NCBI GenBank assembly: GCA_900759105.1
Contig: CAAETY010000145.1
Location: 66,747 to 130,746, forward strand
Length of the DNA: 64,000 nt
Direction of reading: 5' to 3'
From: Peptococcaceae bacterium
GTDB taxonomy: Bacteria > Bacillota > Peptococcia > Peptococcales > Peptococcaceae
Positions within the stretch are counted from its first letter, which is position 1, and each line of letters opens with the position of its first letter. Below the pieces are notes generated by a model that ran no database searches, had not been told where the DNA came from, and was given only the letters and a program-made list of their open reading frames with translations. The position numbers and the translations under genes were made by a program. Below are positions 18,016 to 29,203 of the stretch, in pieces.

Positions 18016-18327
18016 TTACCACTTCAACCAGTTCATGGTTGCCACGTTGCTGTTCCCGTTTTCGCGGAAATGCTTGATAATGAGTGACAGCCCAACAGCA
18101 ACTTCAGTTGCCGCTACAACAAATACAATCATAACAAAGGCATAGCCGTCCATCACCTGAACGCCGATGAAACGGTTAAATGCCAACAGGTTAATGTTGA
18201 CTGCGTTCAACATGAGTTCAACACCCATGATGATGGCAATTACATTGCGCTTTGCCAATGCATTAAAGAGGCCAATGGCAAACAAAAATGCTGCCAACAA
18301 AAGATAATGTGTCAGTCCGATTGTCAT
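18016..18327 (-). CDS. nuoK: NADH-quinone oxidoreductase subunit K
   Basis: This 103-residue, three-helix membrane subunit has the two buried Glu positions typical of NuoK (MGVELMLNAVNINLLAF and VAATEVAVGLSLII), which take part in proton transfer between the quinone site and the antiporter subunits. Its start overlaps the nuoJ stop by four bases (ATGA). Confidence 0.97.
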   Translation of the reverse strand: MTIGLTHYLLLAAFLFAIGLFNALAKRNVIAIIMGVELMLNAVNINLLAFNRFIGVQVMDGYAFVMIVFVVAATEVAVGLSLIIKHFRENGNSNVATMNWLKW

Positions 18328-18824
18328 CTACCATCATCCTCCTTCCCAATAACAATGGCACCAATCATCCCAACGAGCAGGAGAATAGCGACCAATTCAA
18401 CCGGTAACAAATAGGTTCCGAAGATTTCAATGCCCAACAATTGCATGAGGCTTGCATTGAGCTCTACCGGTGTTACCAATGGAATACTGCGAATAACAAT
18501 GCTCATGATAATGGCAATCCCAATAGAGACAACCCCGGCACCAACGGCATTGCCGCTGAAGCGGTTGGTATTGTCGATATCACCGTGTGGGTGACGGGTC
18601 AAGAGAATTGCGAACAAAACCAAGATTGTAATTGCACCAACATAAACCATCAGCTGAACAACCGCAAAAAAGGAGAGCTGCAGGGTTGCATAAATTCCGG
18701 CCACCCCAATAAAGCAAAGAATCATGCTCAATGCACTGTAAAGAATGTTTTTATTGGCAACCATCATCAACGCGCCAAAGATGACAACAAAGGCCATCGT
18801 ATAAAACAACACTGGCGAGATCAT
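18324..18824 (-). CDS. nuoJ: NADH-quinone oxidoreductase subunit J
   Basis: The 166-residue, five-helix membrane subunit shows the conserved third-helix region AVVQLMVYVGAITILVLFAILLT, which contains the pi-bulge tyrosine and glycine that rotate during coupling in complex I. It overlaps nuoI upstream and nuoK downstream by four bases each. Confidence 0.96.
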   Translation of the reverse strand: MISPVLFYTMAFVVIFGALMMVANKNILYSALSMILCFIGVAGIYATLQLSFFAVVQLMVYVGAITILVLFAILLTRHPHGDIDNTNRFSGNAVGAGVVSIGIAIIMSIVIRSIPLVTPVELNASLMQLLGIEIFGTYLLPVELVAILLLVGMIGAIVIGKEDDGR

Positions 18825-19465
18825 TCCGTTGCCCCCTTTCCATCTTCAGCAGGCTTCACTGCTTCTACAACTTTCTTTTCTTCAGCCACTTCTTTGGCTT
18901 GTGCAGGCTTGACCGGTGTATCCGGTGCTGCTTGTGCACCGTTTGCCGGTTTTGCTTGCGGTTTTGCAGCAGGTGTTGGTCTTGGTGGCAATACCGGTTG
19001 AGGCATCCCTACCGGGTTCCCTTCCGGACGCTTCTTGTCCCAATAGTCCTTCTGCAATTTGTCGAAAGCCTCATTCATCTTATGAGGGGTTTCACTCAAG
19101 AAATCAATCTTGTTGCTTTCGTTGTGGTAACAAGCGATTTCAAAGTTGTTGGCATTTTTCAATGCCTTGGTTGGACACGCTTCAATGCACATCCCACAGA
19201 ACAGGCAATATTGTACTTCCATAATATAAGAAGTCACTACTTTTTTGCCTTCTTCATTTTTTTCGGTGCCCAATGTAATAACATGGTTAGGGCAAGCACG
19301 TTCGCACAACCCACAGCCAATGCATTTATCAACATCATAGTCGAAGAAGCCTTGACTTGCCGGTGGGAGGTCAGGACGTTGTTCCGGCCACTGCTCGGTG
19401 ATTTCTCTTTGAAATGCGTGTTTTGCGGTAACGGCTAAGCCTTTAATTAATCCACTTCCGAACAT
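18821..19465 (-). CDS. nuoI: NADH-quinone oxidoreductase subunit I with an extended C-terminal tail
   Basis: The 214-residue protein carries two 4Fe-4S clusters, N6a and N6b, through Cys48/51/54/58 and Cys87/90/93/97, and passes electrons to NuoB. After the core, residues from about 150 to the end form a low-complexity Pro/Ala/Lys/Glu-rich tail that ordinary NuoI lacks. Because the NADH-oxidising subunits NuoE, F and G are missing from the operon, NuoI is the likely entry point for electrons, perhaps from ferredoxin, and the charged tail could help docking. That role is inference. Its ribosome binding site is a perfect AGGAGG. Confidence 0.95.
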   Translation of the reverse strand: MFGSGLIKGLAVTAKHAFQREITEQWPEQRPDLPPASQGFFDYDVDKCIGCGLCERACPNHVITLGTEKNEEGKKVVTSYIMEVQYCLFCGMCIEACPTKALKNANNFEIACYHNESNKIDFLSETPHKMNEAFDKLQKDYWDKKRPEGNPVGMPQPVLPPRPTPAAKPQAKPANGAQAAPDTPVKPAQAKEVAEEKKVVEAVKPAEDGKGATE

Positions 19466-19476
19466 ACATCCACCTC

Positions 19477-20514
19477 CTATACAAAGAATTCAAGCGCCTT
19501 GATTACAACAGCGGTAATTACCATATTGGCAATTGCTACCGGAACCAAGACCTTCCAGTTCAAATCCATCATGTGGTCAATACGAACACGAGGGAATGTC
19601 CAACGTACCCACATGTTCAACAATACGATTAAATAGGTTTTTAAGAAGAGCCACAACCAGCCCGGAAGGATTGGGCCGTCCCAACCACCGAGGAACAAGA
19701 CAGCGGTCAACCAGCACATTGCAAAGAGGGCTACGTATTCACCCAAGTACATGAATGCAAAACGCATCCCACTGTATTCGGTTTGATAACCGGCGGTCAA
19801 TTCTTGTTCACCTTCAGGCAAGTCGAATGGCCCACGGTTAATTTCAGCAGTTGCTGCAATACTAAAAATCAAGAATGCCAACGGTTGACGGAAGATAAAC
19901 CATCCATGTTCAATTTGGTTGTAGATGATGTCGTTAAAGTTCAAGCTCCCGGTAATCATGACAATCCCAATAACGGAGAATACCAATGGGATTTCATAGC
20001 TTACCATCTGAGCTGCTGCACGCATCCCGCCGATGATGTTGTACTTATTGTTTGCCGCCCAACCACTCATCAACATAAAGAGGGTGGTCAATGCGCTGAC
20101 AGCAAAGTAATACAGCAGGTCTACTTCGGAATTGTAGCAGGTCATCCCCTCACCCAAAGGCATGATGGCAAAAATCATCATGTTTGGAATAAAGATGGCA
20201 ATCGGTACCAAATCGTACATCCATTTATTTGCGGCATCCGGTACAACGGAGTTCTTTCCGACCAGCTTCAGAATGTCCATAAAGAGCTGGAAGAGACCGA
20301 ACGGACCGCAACGGTTTGGCCCTAAACGTTCTTGAATAAACCCGGAAATCTTACGTTCCAAATAAACCAAGATGATAACGTTACATAACAGGAATATCAA
20401 AATGCCGATTGCGGCAACCACACGCATGGTCCAAAGCCCAGCTACGTGAGAGCCGCCCATAGACATGACCAAATTTACAATCCAACGGCCGATATCAATA
20501 AATAAACTGTTCAT
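19477..20514 (-). CDS. nuoH: NADH-quinone oxidoreductase subunit H
   Basis: The 345-residue subunit forms the membrane side of the quinone chamber. Family blocks ERKISGFIQERLGPNRCGPFGLFQ and RGPFDLPEGEQELTAGYQTEYSG are intact, including the acidic loop residues that link quinone reduction to ion pumping. It lies between nuoD and nuoI with gaps of about a dozen bases, as usual for the operon. Confidence 0.97.
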   Translation of the reverse strand: MNSLFIDIGRWIVNLVMSMGGSHVAGLWTMRVVAAIGILIFLLCNVIILVYLERKISGFIQERLGPNRCGPFGLFQLFMDILKLVGKNSVVPDAANKWMYDLVPIAIFIPNMMIFAIMPLGEGMTCYNSEVDLLYYFAVSALTTLFMLMSGWAANNKYNIIGGMRAAAQMVSYEIPLVFSVIGIVMITGSLNFNDIIYNQIEHGWFIFRQPLAFLIFSIAATAEINRGPFDLPEGEQELTAGYQTEYSGMRFAFMYLGEYVALFAMCWLTAVLFLGGWDGPILPGWLWLFLKTYLIVLLNMWVRWTFPRVRIDHMMDLNWKVLVPVAIANMVITAVVIKALEFFV

Positions 20515-20526
20515 CCTTGTCCCCCC

Positions 20527-21735
20527 TTATCGGTCTACTTCACCGAGCACGATATCAATCGATGCCAGGGTCGCAACATAGTCTTGTAACAACATGTCTT
20601 CATGCTCAACCACTTCCGGAATCGCAAAAAGACTCATCATGCTTGGTGCATGGATGCGCACGCGATATGGCTTCATACCGCCGTCACTCACCACATGATA
20701 ACCAAGCCAGCCCATGCCGCCTTCGATTTGAGAGTAAGCACTGCCTGCCGGCACCTTAATCATTTTTGGCACCTTGCCCATAGTAGGGCCTTCCTTTGGC
20801 ATTTGTTCCAATGCTTGACGAATAATCTTTGCGGATTCAATCATTTCACGGTGACGTACTTCATAACGGTCGAAGCAATCCCCTTGTTTACCGGTTGGTA
20901 CATCAAAATCGAAACGATCGTACACGCTGTAAGGCTTATCCTTGCGCAAGTCCATCTTCACGCCGGCAGCGCGAAGGTTGGCGCCGTACACACCGTAATT
21001 CTTGCACATTTCCGCATCAACAATACCAATGTCCTTGGTACGTTTTATGAAAATTTCGTTGCCGTTGACAACGTTTTCAAAATCCTTAATAGCATCCGGG
21101 AATTCATCGAGCCATTTAATGATTTTTTCTTCCACACCATCAGGCAATGGGGTTGGTGCCCCACCGATACGGAGGGCATTGTTATTCATACGGCTACCGG
21201 AATACGCTTCCAAAATATCGAAGATTTTTTCACGTTCACGGAACATGTACATCCAAGCGGTATACCCGTTAAAGTCGAGGGCCATGGAAGCCACATATAC
21301 CAAATGGTGTGCCACACGTTGTAATTCGCCCAAAATAACGCGCACATATTCGCCGCGTTCCGGAACTTCCACACCCATGAGCTTTTCTACTGCCATGCAG
21401 TAGCCCCATTCATTCAGAATAGGAGAAAGATAGTCTAAACGGTCTGTGTATGGAATAACCTGAGACCAGGTCTTGTCTTCACAAATTTTTTCAATCCCGC
21501 GATGCAAATAGCCGCAAATGTTTTCACATTTTAAGACCATTTCCCCATTCATCGTCAAACGCGCACGAAAAACCCCGTGGGTAGAAGGGTGCTGTGGGCC
21601 CATATTTACAATATACGGTTCAGATGGGTCGAGGTCCTTGCCCAGGTTTTGCAGGAATTTTTGTTTTTCCATGAGCTGCTCAATTTGTTCTTCATCAGAA
21701 GTAAAAGCATGCCCTTGTGGTTCGTAAATACTCAT
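20527..21735 (-). CDS. nuoD: NADH-quinone oxidoreductase subunit D
   Basis: This 402-residue protein is the 49-kDa-type subunit that builds the quinone-binding pocket next to cluster N2. The hydrogenase-like family start NMGPQHPSTHGVFRA is present near residue 45 and the C-terminus ends in the normal VLGEVDR. It is not fused to NuoC; the separate nuoC gene precedes it by 16 bases. Confidence 0.97.
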   Translation of the reverse strand: MSIYEPQGHAFTSDEEQIEQLMEKQKFLQNLGKDLDPSEPYIVNMGPQHPSTHGVFRARLTMNGEMVLKCENICGYLHRGIEKICEDKTWSQVIPYTDRLDYLSPILNEWGYCMAVEKLMGVEVPERGEYVRVILGELQRVAHHLVYVASMALDFNGYTAWMYMFREREKIFDILEAYSGSRMNNNALRIGGAPTPLPDGVEEKIIKWLDEFPDAIKDFENVVNGNEIFIKRTKDIGIVDAEMCKNYGVYGANLRAAGVKMDLRKDKPYSVYDRFDFDVPTGKQGDCFDRYEVRHREMIESAKIIRQALEQMPKEGPTMGKVPKMIKVPAGSAYSQIEGGMGWLGYHVVSDGGMKPYRVRIHAPSMMSLFAIPEVVEHEDMLLQDYVATLASIDIVLGEVDR

Positions 21736-21751
21736 CGTCTTCCCCCTTCCC

Positions 21752-22180
21752 CTATTTTCTAATGTGGTTCACATATTCCTTACGCAACGGATGACCCACA
21801 AAGTCGTCCGGTAAGAAGATACGCGTTAAGTTCGGATGACCTTTGTATTCCACCCCGAACAAATCGTAGTGTTCACGTTCCAAAATATTTGCCGCTCTAA
21901 ACACATCGGTCAAGGATGGCAACCAAAGGTCGTCCTTTGGAAAATGAATGGACAAGCACAGTTCATCCATTTCATCGAGATTCATTAAATTGTAAACGCC
22001 AACCATGTCTTCCGGATATTCCACAACGGTGATATCCAAAAGTGCATTGTACTTACATTTATTTGCCAATTCCATGACTGCTTCCACGAGATTATCACGT
22101 TCACAAGTGAACGCCTTGACGAGTGGATTTTCATCTGCTTCCAATACAGGAATGGCATTCAAAATCTGTTCCTTCAACAA
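21752..22180 (-). CDS. nuoC: NADH-quinone oxidoreductase subunit C
   Basis: The 142-residue 30-kDa-type subunit of the hydrophilic arm ends with the family signature REHYDLFGVEYKGHPNLTRIFLPDDFVGHPLRKEY. It starts at a TTG (22180), with GGTAGGTG inside the end of nuoB as ribosome binding site; a second TTG codon follows directly, so the start could be one codon later. It lies ten bases after nuoB. Confidence 0.94.
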   Translation of the reverse strand: MLKEQILNAIPVLEADENPLVKAFTCERDNLVEAVMELANKCKYNALLDITVVEYPEDMVGVYNLMNLDEMDELCLSIHFPKDDLWLPSLTDVFRAANILEREHYDLFGVEYKGHPNLTRIFLPDDFVGHPLRKEYVNHIRK

Positions 22181-22190
22181 AACCGTTCAC

Positions 22191-22781
22191 CTACCTCTCT
22201 ACATCAGCAATTTCAGGCTTATTTACACGGTCCTTCAGCTTAAGGCAAGCATCAAACAATGCTTCAGGACGTGGTGGGCAGCCCGGCAAATAAACATCAA
22301 CCGGCAGGAACATATCGCCGCCGTTAACAACGGAGTAACTGCCTGCAAATGGGCCACCGCTCACTGCACAGTTCCCCATGGCGATGACATACCTTGGTTC
22401 AGGCATTTCTTCATAAATACGCTTTAATAGCGGTGCCATCTTTTTGGTGATGGTCCCGGCAATAATCAACAGGTCAGAGTGACGTGGAGATGGACGGAAT
22501 ACTTCGTAGCCAAAACGTGCCAAGTCAAAGCGCCCACCACCGGCAGCCATCATTTCAATGGCGCAGCAAGCCAACCCACAGGTCATTGGCCAGAAAGAAC
22601 GACTGCGACCTTGGTTAAGAACCTTGTCCAAGCTGGTTAAAATCACGCTGCGATTAAGCTCTGCCTCTGTCTTTTGTTCATTGCGCAGGTAGTCGGTAGT
22701 TGGAGAAATACGAGTAGAAGGAGACCAGCCTTCCTCAGTAGGCATGTTCTTCTCGTCAAAACGAACCTTATCTACTTCCAT
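22191..22781 (-). CDS. nuoB: NADH-quinone oxidoreductase subunit B
   Basis: The 196-residue protein binds cluster N2, the last iron-sulfur centre before quinone. Its ligands are visible: the adjacent Cys72 and Cys73 (in [10 protein letters not shown]), Cys138 ([10 protein letters not shown]) and Cys168 (GCPPRPEAL). A longer than usual N-terminus of about 50 residues precedes the core. The ATG overlaps the end of nuoA by ten bases. Confidence 0.97.
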   Translation of the reverse strand: MEVDKVRFDEKNMPTEEGWSPSTRISPTTDYLRNEQKTEAELNRSVILTSLDKVLNQGRSRSFWPMTCGLACCAIEMMAAGGGRFDLARFGYEVFRPSPRHSDLLIIAGTITKKMAPLLKRIYEEMPEPRYVIAMGNCAVSGGPFAGSYSVVNGGDMFLPVDVYLPGCPPRPEALFDACLKLKDRVNKPEIADVER

Positions 22782-23131
22782 TCAAGTGCGCCCTCCTTCC
22801 ATTCATACCACAAGCCAAGGCAAAGTACTACCAAGAATACGCTTGCTGCAACAACCGGCTGCCAGCTGACATTCTTGAAAGCAATAGCGAGTGGATAAAA
22901 GAAAATTGTTTCGATGTCAAATAATAGGAAAATCAGTGCATACATGTAATACCCAACACGGAAGTTGATCCATGCAGAACCTTCGGTGTCAACCCCGCAT
23001 TCGTAAGTTTCGCGCTGTTCCTCGCTGTGATAATAGTGTGGACTGATTAACAAACTCACGCCGATCCCGGCAACCGTTAAAACCACAGCTAAAACAACGA
23101 ATAGGACGATTGTCCATAATCCATCATTCAC
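22772..23131 (-). CDS. nuoA: NADH-quinone oxidoreductase subunit A
   Basis: The 119-residue, three-helix subunit starts the operon and contains the loop [22 protein letters not shown] with the conserved Cys near the quinone site. An open frame extends further upstream to 23230, but GGAGG sits 7 bases before the GTG at 23131, and the resulting length matches the family, so I take GTG as the start. The stop codon of a 26-codon upstream ORF overlaps this GTG. Confidence 0.93.
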   Translation of the reverse strand: MNDGLWTIVLFVVLAVVLTVAGIGVSLLISPHYYHSEEQRETYECGVDTEGSAWINFRVGYYMYALIFLLFDIETIFFYPLAIAFKNVSWQPVVAASVFLVVLCLGLWYEWKEGALEWK

Positions 23132-23208
23132 CGTAATACCTCCTCTAACCGATAGAGTTGTCCCATCCTGAAAATGGGCAAAAAAATTATTTGGCATAAG
23201 CACGCCAT
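23128..23208 (-). CDS. Possible 26-residue leader ORF before nuoA
   Basis: An ATG at 23208 follows AAAGGAG at ideal distance and opens 26 codons that end in TGA at 23130-23128. That stop overlaps the nuoA GTG start (GTGA). The peptide begins MACLCQIIFLPIF and ends LEEVLR. The nuoA ribosome binding site lies inside this ORF, so its translation could expose or block nuoA initiation. No homologue is known to me and the ORF may be fortuitous, though the combination of a strong site and an exact overlap is suggestive. Confidence 0.4.
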   Translation of the reverse strand: MACLCQIIFLPIFRMGQLYRLEEVLR

Positions 23209-23230
23209 TTTTATCTCCTTTATTATGCAC

Positions 23231-23773
23231 TATTTTTTAATTAAATACAATTAAGATACGACCATTTTCGATACTCATGATAAATTTTTATCAATTTTTG
23301 ATGGATTTACTGACTTCACAATGACCATTAATCCTCTATGTTTAGCCATTCTTGGAATGGTTAGCCACATAAAGCAGCTTTTATTTAGATAATTTTCCGC
23401 TGTTTACACTGAAGTTATATTTTATACAATCACATATCGCGTTTTTCGATACCAACATATTGATAAGAGCGTCAAAGCACGGAAATACTGGCTTTTTTGT
23501 AAAATTTTCGTGGTTGACCAAATGTCACCAATTTTTGACAGAGGGACACGAAAATTCTCTTTTACCTTAAAATCCCTCACCCATTAAAAACGCAACTTTT
23601 TTTGTGGGTTCACTGATTAATGCGTCATAAATGCCGTAACCACGGGGTTTTTGCAGTCTACAGGCGCAAGTGGCCATAGTCTTGCAACAAAACTCACACA
23701 GTGCGTATAGCTTGTCGCTCCCTGTGGTATTTATAAACATGATTATTCGCAGCTATTTCTTAACGATTTCGCA
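23231..23773. promoter_or_regulatory. Gene-free region between atp and nuo operons
   Basis: These 543 bases are AT-rich and should carry the nuo promoter on the minus strand, but I see no near-consensus pair of boxes. A hairpin with 10-bp arms AATTTTCGTG (23503-23512) and CACGAAAATT (23547-23556) encloses a smaller TGTCA/TGACA dyad (23523-23527, 23536-23540). It could be an operator for a redox or energy regulator; none is identified. Confidence 0.45.
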
Positions 23774-23806
23774 CAAAAAAACACCCTCCGCGAGGAGGGC
23801 GTTTTT
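23774..23806 (-). terminator. Terminator of the atp operon
   Basis: ACACCCTCC and GGAGGGCGT pair tightly around CGCGA-type loop bases, flanked by A and T runs. Confidence 0.9.
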
Positions 23807-23809
23807 AGA

Positions 23810-24223
23810 TTACAGATATTTTTGTAATTTCAAGCGTTCTGTCGCGCGGCGCAAAGCAACTTCGGCACGGCCAACGTCGATGTTGTTGTCTCTGCCGTTC
23901 ATCAAGCGTTCGCGGGCACGTTCTTCGGCGCGGCGTGCACGTTCAAAGTCGATTTCGTCGGCTTTTTCGGCTGCCGGTGTCAGAATAACCACGTGGTTAT
24001 TGTTGACTTCAACGAAGCCGCCGGACACAAAGATACGGTCTTCGTGGCCGGCTGCGTCTTTATAGCGCACAATTTGCGGCACCAAGGCGGAAATCAGAGC
24101 AATATGGTTCGGTAAGAACCCCAGCTCCCCTTCCGGACTGCGGACAACCACGCTGGATGCTTCAACGGAAAGTGCTTGGTGGTCCGGTGCTACAATTTCA
24201 AGCTTAAGCAGTTGATCTGCCAT
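23810..24223 (-). CDS. atpC: ATP synthase epsilon subunit
   Basis: The 137-residue epsilon subunit sits on the central stalk and inhibits wasteful ATP hydrolysis. The N-terminal beta-sandwich (VVRSPEGELGFLPNHIALISAL) and the C-terminal two-helix region (ERARERLMNGRDNNIDVGRAEVALRRATERL) are both complete. Start is the ATG at 24223, eight bases after AGGAGG; the in-frame GTG codons just upstream overlap that site. It is the last gene of the operon. Confidence 0.95.
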   Translation of the reverse strand: MADQLLKLEIVAPDHQALSVEASSVVVRSPEGELGFLPNHIALISALVPQIVRYKDAAGHEDRIFVSGGFVEVNNNHVVILTPAAEKADEIDFERARRAEERARERLMNGRDNNIDVGRAEVALRRATERLKLQKYL

Positions 24224-24236
24224 CACGAGCACCTCC

Positions 24237-25682
<1,446 letters not shown>

Positions 25683-25693
25683 TTATGCGTGCA

Positions 25694-26572
25694 TTAGCTA
25701 AGCGCATTCGCACCGGCAACGATTTCCGTAATTTCGTTGGTAATCGCCGCTTGGCGCGCGCGGTTGTAGCTGATTTCCAGCTTGCTCAAGAGCTCAGTCG
25801 CATTATCCGTCGCAGCGGTCATGGCGGTCATACGCGCCCCATGCTCGCCGGTTTTTGCATCGGCCATGCAGCCATGCACCTGATTAGCCAGATACATTGG
25901 CAAAAGTTGGCCTAAGATGGCGGATGCGGACGGTTCAAAGATAAAGTCCGCAGCAAATTGACTGTCGCTGTCTTGATCGGTCAAACTGTCGGCCACAATC
26001 GGAAGCAGTGGCACAACGGTTGGCACCTGACTCATGACAGAGCGAAATGCCGGATATACGATGCTGACTTTATCGTATTTTTCTTCTTCGTAAGCGCTGC
26101 GAATGTCCTTTGCAATGTATTCACTATCGTTTGGATTCGGAATATCTGCGGTATTGAGATAGGCCGTATCCACTGTGATTTCGTGCTTGGTAAAGTAATC
26201 ATTCACTTTGCGGCCTACAGCAATGACACTTACGTCATGTCCGGCTGCTTGCGCTTCCTTGATGGCGCGGTGTGCTTCTCTCAATACATGGGCATTGAAG
26301 CCGCCAGCCAACCCTTTGTTGGAGGCGATAACAAGGAATGCCTCATGTTTAATTGGGCGCACCTCAAGCAATGGGTCAGATAATTCACCGGAAGCAGACG
26401 CAGCCACCTGCGCCAATACTTGGCGTAATTTTTCCTGGTAAGGACGACCTGCCCCCACTTGTTTTTGTGCACGACGTAGCTTAGAGGCGGAGACCATCTT
26501 CATGGCGCTGGTAATCTGCTTTGTATTGGCAATACTCTGCATTCTGCCTTTAATTTCTTTTGCATTAGCCAA
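25694..26572 (-). CDS. atpG: ATP synthase gamma subunit
   Basis: This 292-residue rotor subunit has the two long terminal helices (KEIKGRMQSIANTKQITSAMKMV at the start and the NRARQAAITNEITEIVAGANAL end) that form the coiled coil inside the alpha3beta3 head. It links ion flow through the c ring to catalysis. Gaps to atpA and atpD are about 20-26 bases. Confidence 0.97.
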   Translation of the reverse strand: MANAKEIKGRMQSIANTKQITSAMKMVSASKLRRAQKQVGAGRPYQEKLRQVLAQVAASASGELSDPLLEVRPIKHEAFLVIASNKGLAGGFNAHVLREAHRAIKEAQAAGHDVSVIAVGRKVNDYFTKHEITVDTAYLNTADIPNPNDSEYIAKDIRSAYEEEKYDKVSIVYPAFRSVMSQVPTVVPLLPIVADSLTDQDSDSQFAADFIFEPSASAILGQLLPMYLANQVHGCMADAKTGEHGARMTAMTAATDNATELLSKLEISYNRARQAAITNEITEIVAGANALS

Positions 26573-26591
26573 GACGGCTCACCATCCTCTC

Positions 26592-28103
26592 TTAGCCTTG
26601 GAAGCCTTTCTTAAATTCAGCGATTGCGTTCTTGAGCACTTCTTCGGTGTCAGCTTCCATCTTACCGGTGGATGCAATGACATCAAGCACTTTTTCTTTG
26701 TAAGAGGAACGCATGAAATCGAGAAATTCTTTTTCAAAGCGACCAATGTTTTCTACTTGAACGCTATCGGTGTGGCCCTTAACAACCGCATAGATGCTGA
26801 CTACCTGTTCTTCTACAGGCATTGGCGCATATTGCTTTTGCTTCAGGATTTCGGTTAAGCGTTCACCACGAGCGAGCGTTGCCTTGGTGCCTTCGTCAAG
26901 GTCACTACCGAATTGGGAGAAGGCCTTGAGTTCGTTATATTGTGCCAAGTCAATACGCATGTTCCCGGCGATTTTCTTCATGGCCTTGATTTGTGCGGAG
27001 CCCCCTACACGAGATACGGAAATCCCGGCATTGATAGCTGGGCGAATCCCGGAGTGGAAGAGGTCGGTTTCAAGAAAGATCTGACCGTCGGTAATGGAAA
27101 TAACGTTGGTTGGAATGTATGCGGATACGTCGGACGCTTGGGTTTCAATGATAGGCAATGCTGTCATGGAACCGCCGCCGTATTTGTCTTCGAGCTTTGC
27201 TGCACGTTCCAAGAGACGGCTATGCAAATAGAATACGTCCCCAGGATATGCTTCACGGCCCGGTGGACGGTGCAAAAGCAAGGAAAGTTCACGGTAAGCA
27301 ACGGCTTGCTTGGAAAGGTCATCGTAAACGATGAGTACGTCTTTGCCGTTAAACATGAATTCTTCACCCATTGCAGCACCGGCATATGGTGCGAGGTAAA
27401 GCATTGGTGCCGGTTCAGACGCGGTTGCCGCTACAACGATGGAATAATCCATGGCGCCGAATTCTTCGAGCTGACCCACAACGTTTGCAACGGTGGATGC
27501 TTTTTGCCCGATGGCAACATAAATACAAATAACGTCCTGGCCTTTTTGGTTAATGATGGCGTCAACGGCAATCGCGGTTTTCCCGGTTTGACGGTCACCG
27601 ATAATCAATTCACGTTGGCCACGACCAATTGGAACGAGGGCGTCAATAGCCTTCAACCCGGTTTGAAGTGGTTCGTGTACGCCTTCACGGGTAATTACCC
27701 CCGGGGCTACGTTTTCAACCGGACGGGTCTTTTGGGTTTCAATTGGCCCCTTCCCGTCGATTGGTTCACCGATGGCGTTAACAACACGACCAATCAATGC
27801 TTCCCCTACCGGTACTTCAACGATACGACCGGTACGTTTTACCGGGTCACCGTCTTTAATATGTTCAAATTCCCCAAGAAGAATGCAACCGATATTGTCT
27901 TCTTCAAGGTTCTGTGCCATCCCCTTTACGCCACCCGGGAATTCGAGAAGTTCGTTAACCATGGCGTTTTGCAAACCGTGTACACGGGCAATCCCGTCAC
28001 CGACTTCGATAACGGTACCGATTTCGCTGGTTTCTACGGTTTGGTCAAAGTTCTGGATTTGTTCTTTCAAAATTGAGCTGATTTCATCTGGTTTAATGCT
28101 CAT
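26592..28103 (-). CDS. atpA: ATP synthase alpha subunit
   Basis: The 503-residue non-catalytic subunit has the P-loop GDRQTGKT (169-176) and the arginine-finger region [10 protein letters not shown]. It alternates with beta in F1. Its ATG overlaps the atpH stop by four bases. Confidence 0.98.
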   Translation of the reverse strand: MSIKPDEISSILKEQIQNFDQTVETSEIGTVIEVGDGIARVHGLQNAMVNELLEFPGGVKGMAQNLEEDNIGCILLGEFEHIKDGDPVKRTGRIVEVPVGEALIGRVVNAIGEPIDGKGPIETQKTRPVENVAPGVITREGVHEPLQTGLKAIDALVPIGRGQRELIIGDRQTGKTAIAVDAIINQKGQDVICIYVAIGQKASTVANVVGQLEEFGAMDYSIVVAATASEPAPMLYLAPYAGAAMGEEFMFNGKDVLIVYDDLSKQAVAYRELSLLLHRPPGREAYPGDVFYLHSRLLERAAKLEDKYGGGSMTALPIIETQASDVSAYIPTNVISITDGQIFLETDLFHSGIRPAINAGISVSRVGGSAQIKAMKKIAGNMRIDLAQYNELKAFSQFGSDLDEGTKATLARGERLTEILKQKQYAPMPVEEQVVSIYAVVKGHTDSVQVENIGRFEKEFLDFMRSSYKEKVLDVIASTGKMEADTEEVLKNAIAEFKKGFQG

Positions 28104-28666
28104 TGGGGACTTTCACCTCCTACAATGTCCTGTGTCATGAGGCGCTTTCGCATGCTCTCTAAACGAGCTTCTACGGAACCGTCGATAATTCTGTCGCCGT
28201 ATTGTAGGCGCACACCGGCAACGAGCGCCGGATCGACAACCACTTTCAAGCGAATGGTTTTGCCTACTTTTTTGCCGAGGGCTTGGGCAATCTTGTCCGC
28301 ATCCTCGTCTTTTAATGGAAAGGCGGTGGTTAAGGTGGCATCGGCAATGCCGTTCTTTTCATCCTGAAGGGCGTGATACGCTGTTTGGATGTCCGCCAGA
28401 TATCCGGCACGATTTTTTTCAATCAAAAGAAGCAAGAAATTCAACACGTTGTGGTCAATTTCATTTTTGAAAATTTCAGTAATAGCGTTCTTTTTGCCGC
28501 TCATACTGTATTGAATGCCGGAAAATACCTGATTCAGTTCCTCGTTGCCAAAAATAGTTTGGCAAGCACTGTCCAGGTTTTGGCCGATTTTATCGACTTG
28601 TTGGGACTCGCAAGCGAGCATGAACAGTGCCTGTGCATAGCGTTTGGCTACTCCTGCATCGTTCAT
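28100..28666 (-). CDS. atpH: ATP synthase delta subunit
   Basis: The 188-residue delta subunit caps the F1 head and binds the peripheral stalk. It shows the N-terminal helical bundle ([13 protein letters not shown]) and the conserved C-terminal segment [26 protein letters not shown]. It overlaps atpF and atpA by four bases each, which indicates coupled translation. Confidence 0.96.
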   Translation of the reverse strand: MNDAGVAKRYAQALFMLACESQQVDKIGQNLDSACQTIFGNEELNQVFSGIQYSMSGKKNAITEIFKNEIDHNVLNFLLLLIEKNRAGYLADIQTAYHALQDEKNGIADATLTTAFPLKDEDADKIAQALGKKVGKTIRLKVVVDPALVAGVRLQYGDRIIDGSVEARLESMRKRLMTQDIVGGESPQ

Positions 28667-29148
28667 TTCGCGTCCCCTACCTCTTTAATGAATTCGTTAA
28701 CAAGATTTTCATGGTCTGCCACGGTTACGCTACGACCGATAATCTTGCCTGCAGCATCTACTGCAAGGTCTGCTACCTCTGCACGCAAATCCTTAATCGC
28801 TTGATTTTTTTCGCGTGCGATTTCTTCACGGGCCTTTTCGCTGGCACGAAGAGCTTCTTCGCGCGCTTTAGCGACAATTTCAGCACGTGTTTCTTCGCCA
28901 AGCTTGTTGGCGTTTTGAATGATTTCCTGAGCCTTGGTTTGTGCGTTTTTGAGGCTTTCTTCATATTCTGCTTTCAAACGCGCCGCTTCATCGCGGGCTT
29001 GTTCGGCTTCACTCATATTCTTGTCGATTTCGCTTGCACGTGCATCGAGCATGTTGAATACAGGCTTATACAAGAATTTCTTGAGCAAGAAGAAGAGCAC
29101 CAAAAAGTTAATAATCGCACAAATGACAGCGGATGGCTCAATACTCAT
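28663..29148 (-). CDS. atpF: ATP synthase b subunit
   Basis: The 161-residue protein has one N-terminal membrane helix (about 8-25) followed by a long, charged Ala/Glu/Lys-rich coiled coil that forms the peripheral stalk as a dimer. The C-terminus ends in the delta-binding region. There is a single b gene, so a homodimer is expected. Confidence 0.96.
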   Translation of the reverse strand: MSIEPSAVICAIINFLVLFFLLKKFLYKPVFNMLDARASEIDKNMSEAEQARDEAARLKAEYEESLKNAQTKAQEIIQNANKLGEETRAEIVAKAREEALRASEKAREEIAREKNQAIKDLRAEVADLAVDAAGKIIGRSVTVADHENLVNEFIKEVGDAK

Positions 29149-29203
29149 ACGACCATCTCCTTATCATATGTTGCCTTAGTGCTTTGGGTAACACGGTGCT
29201 CCT

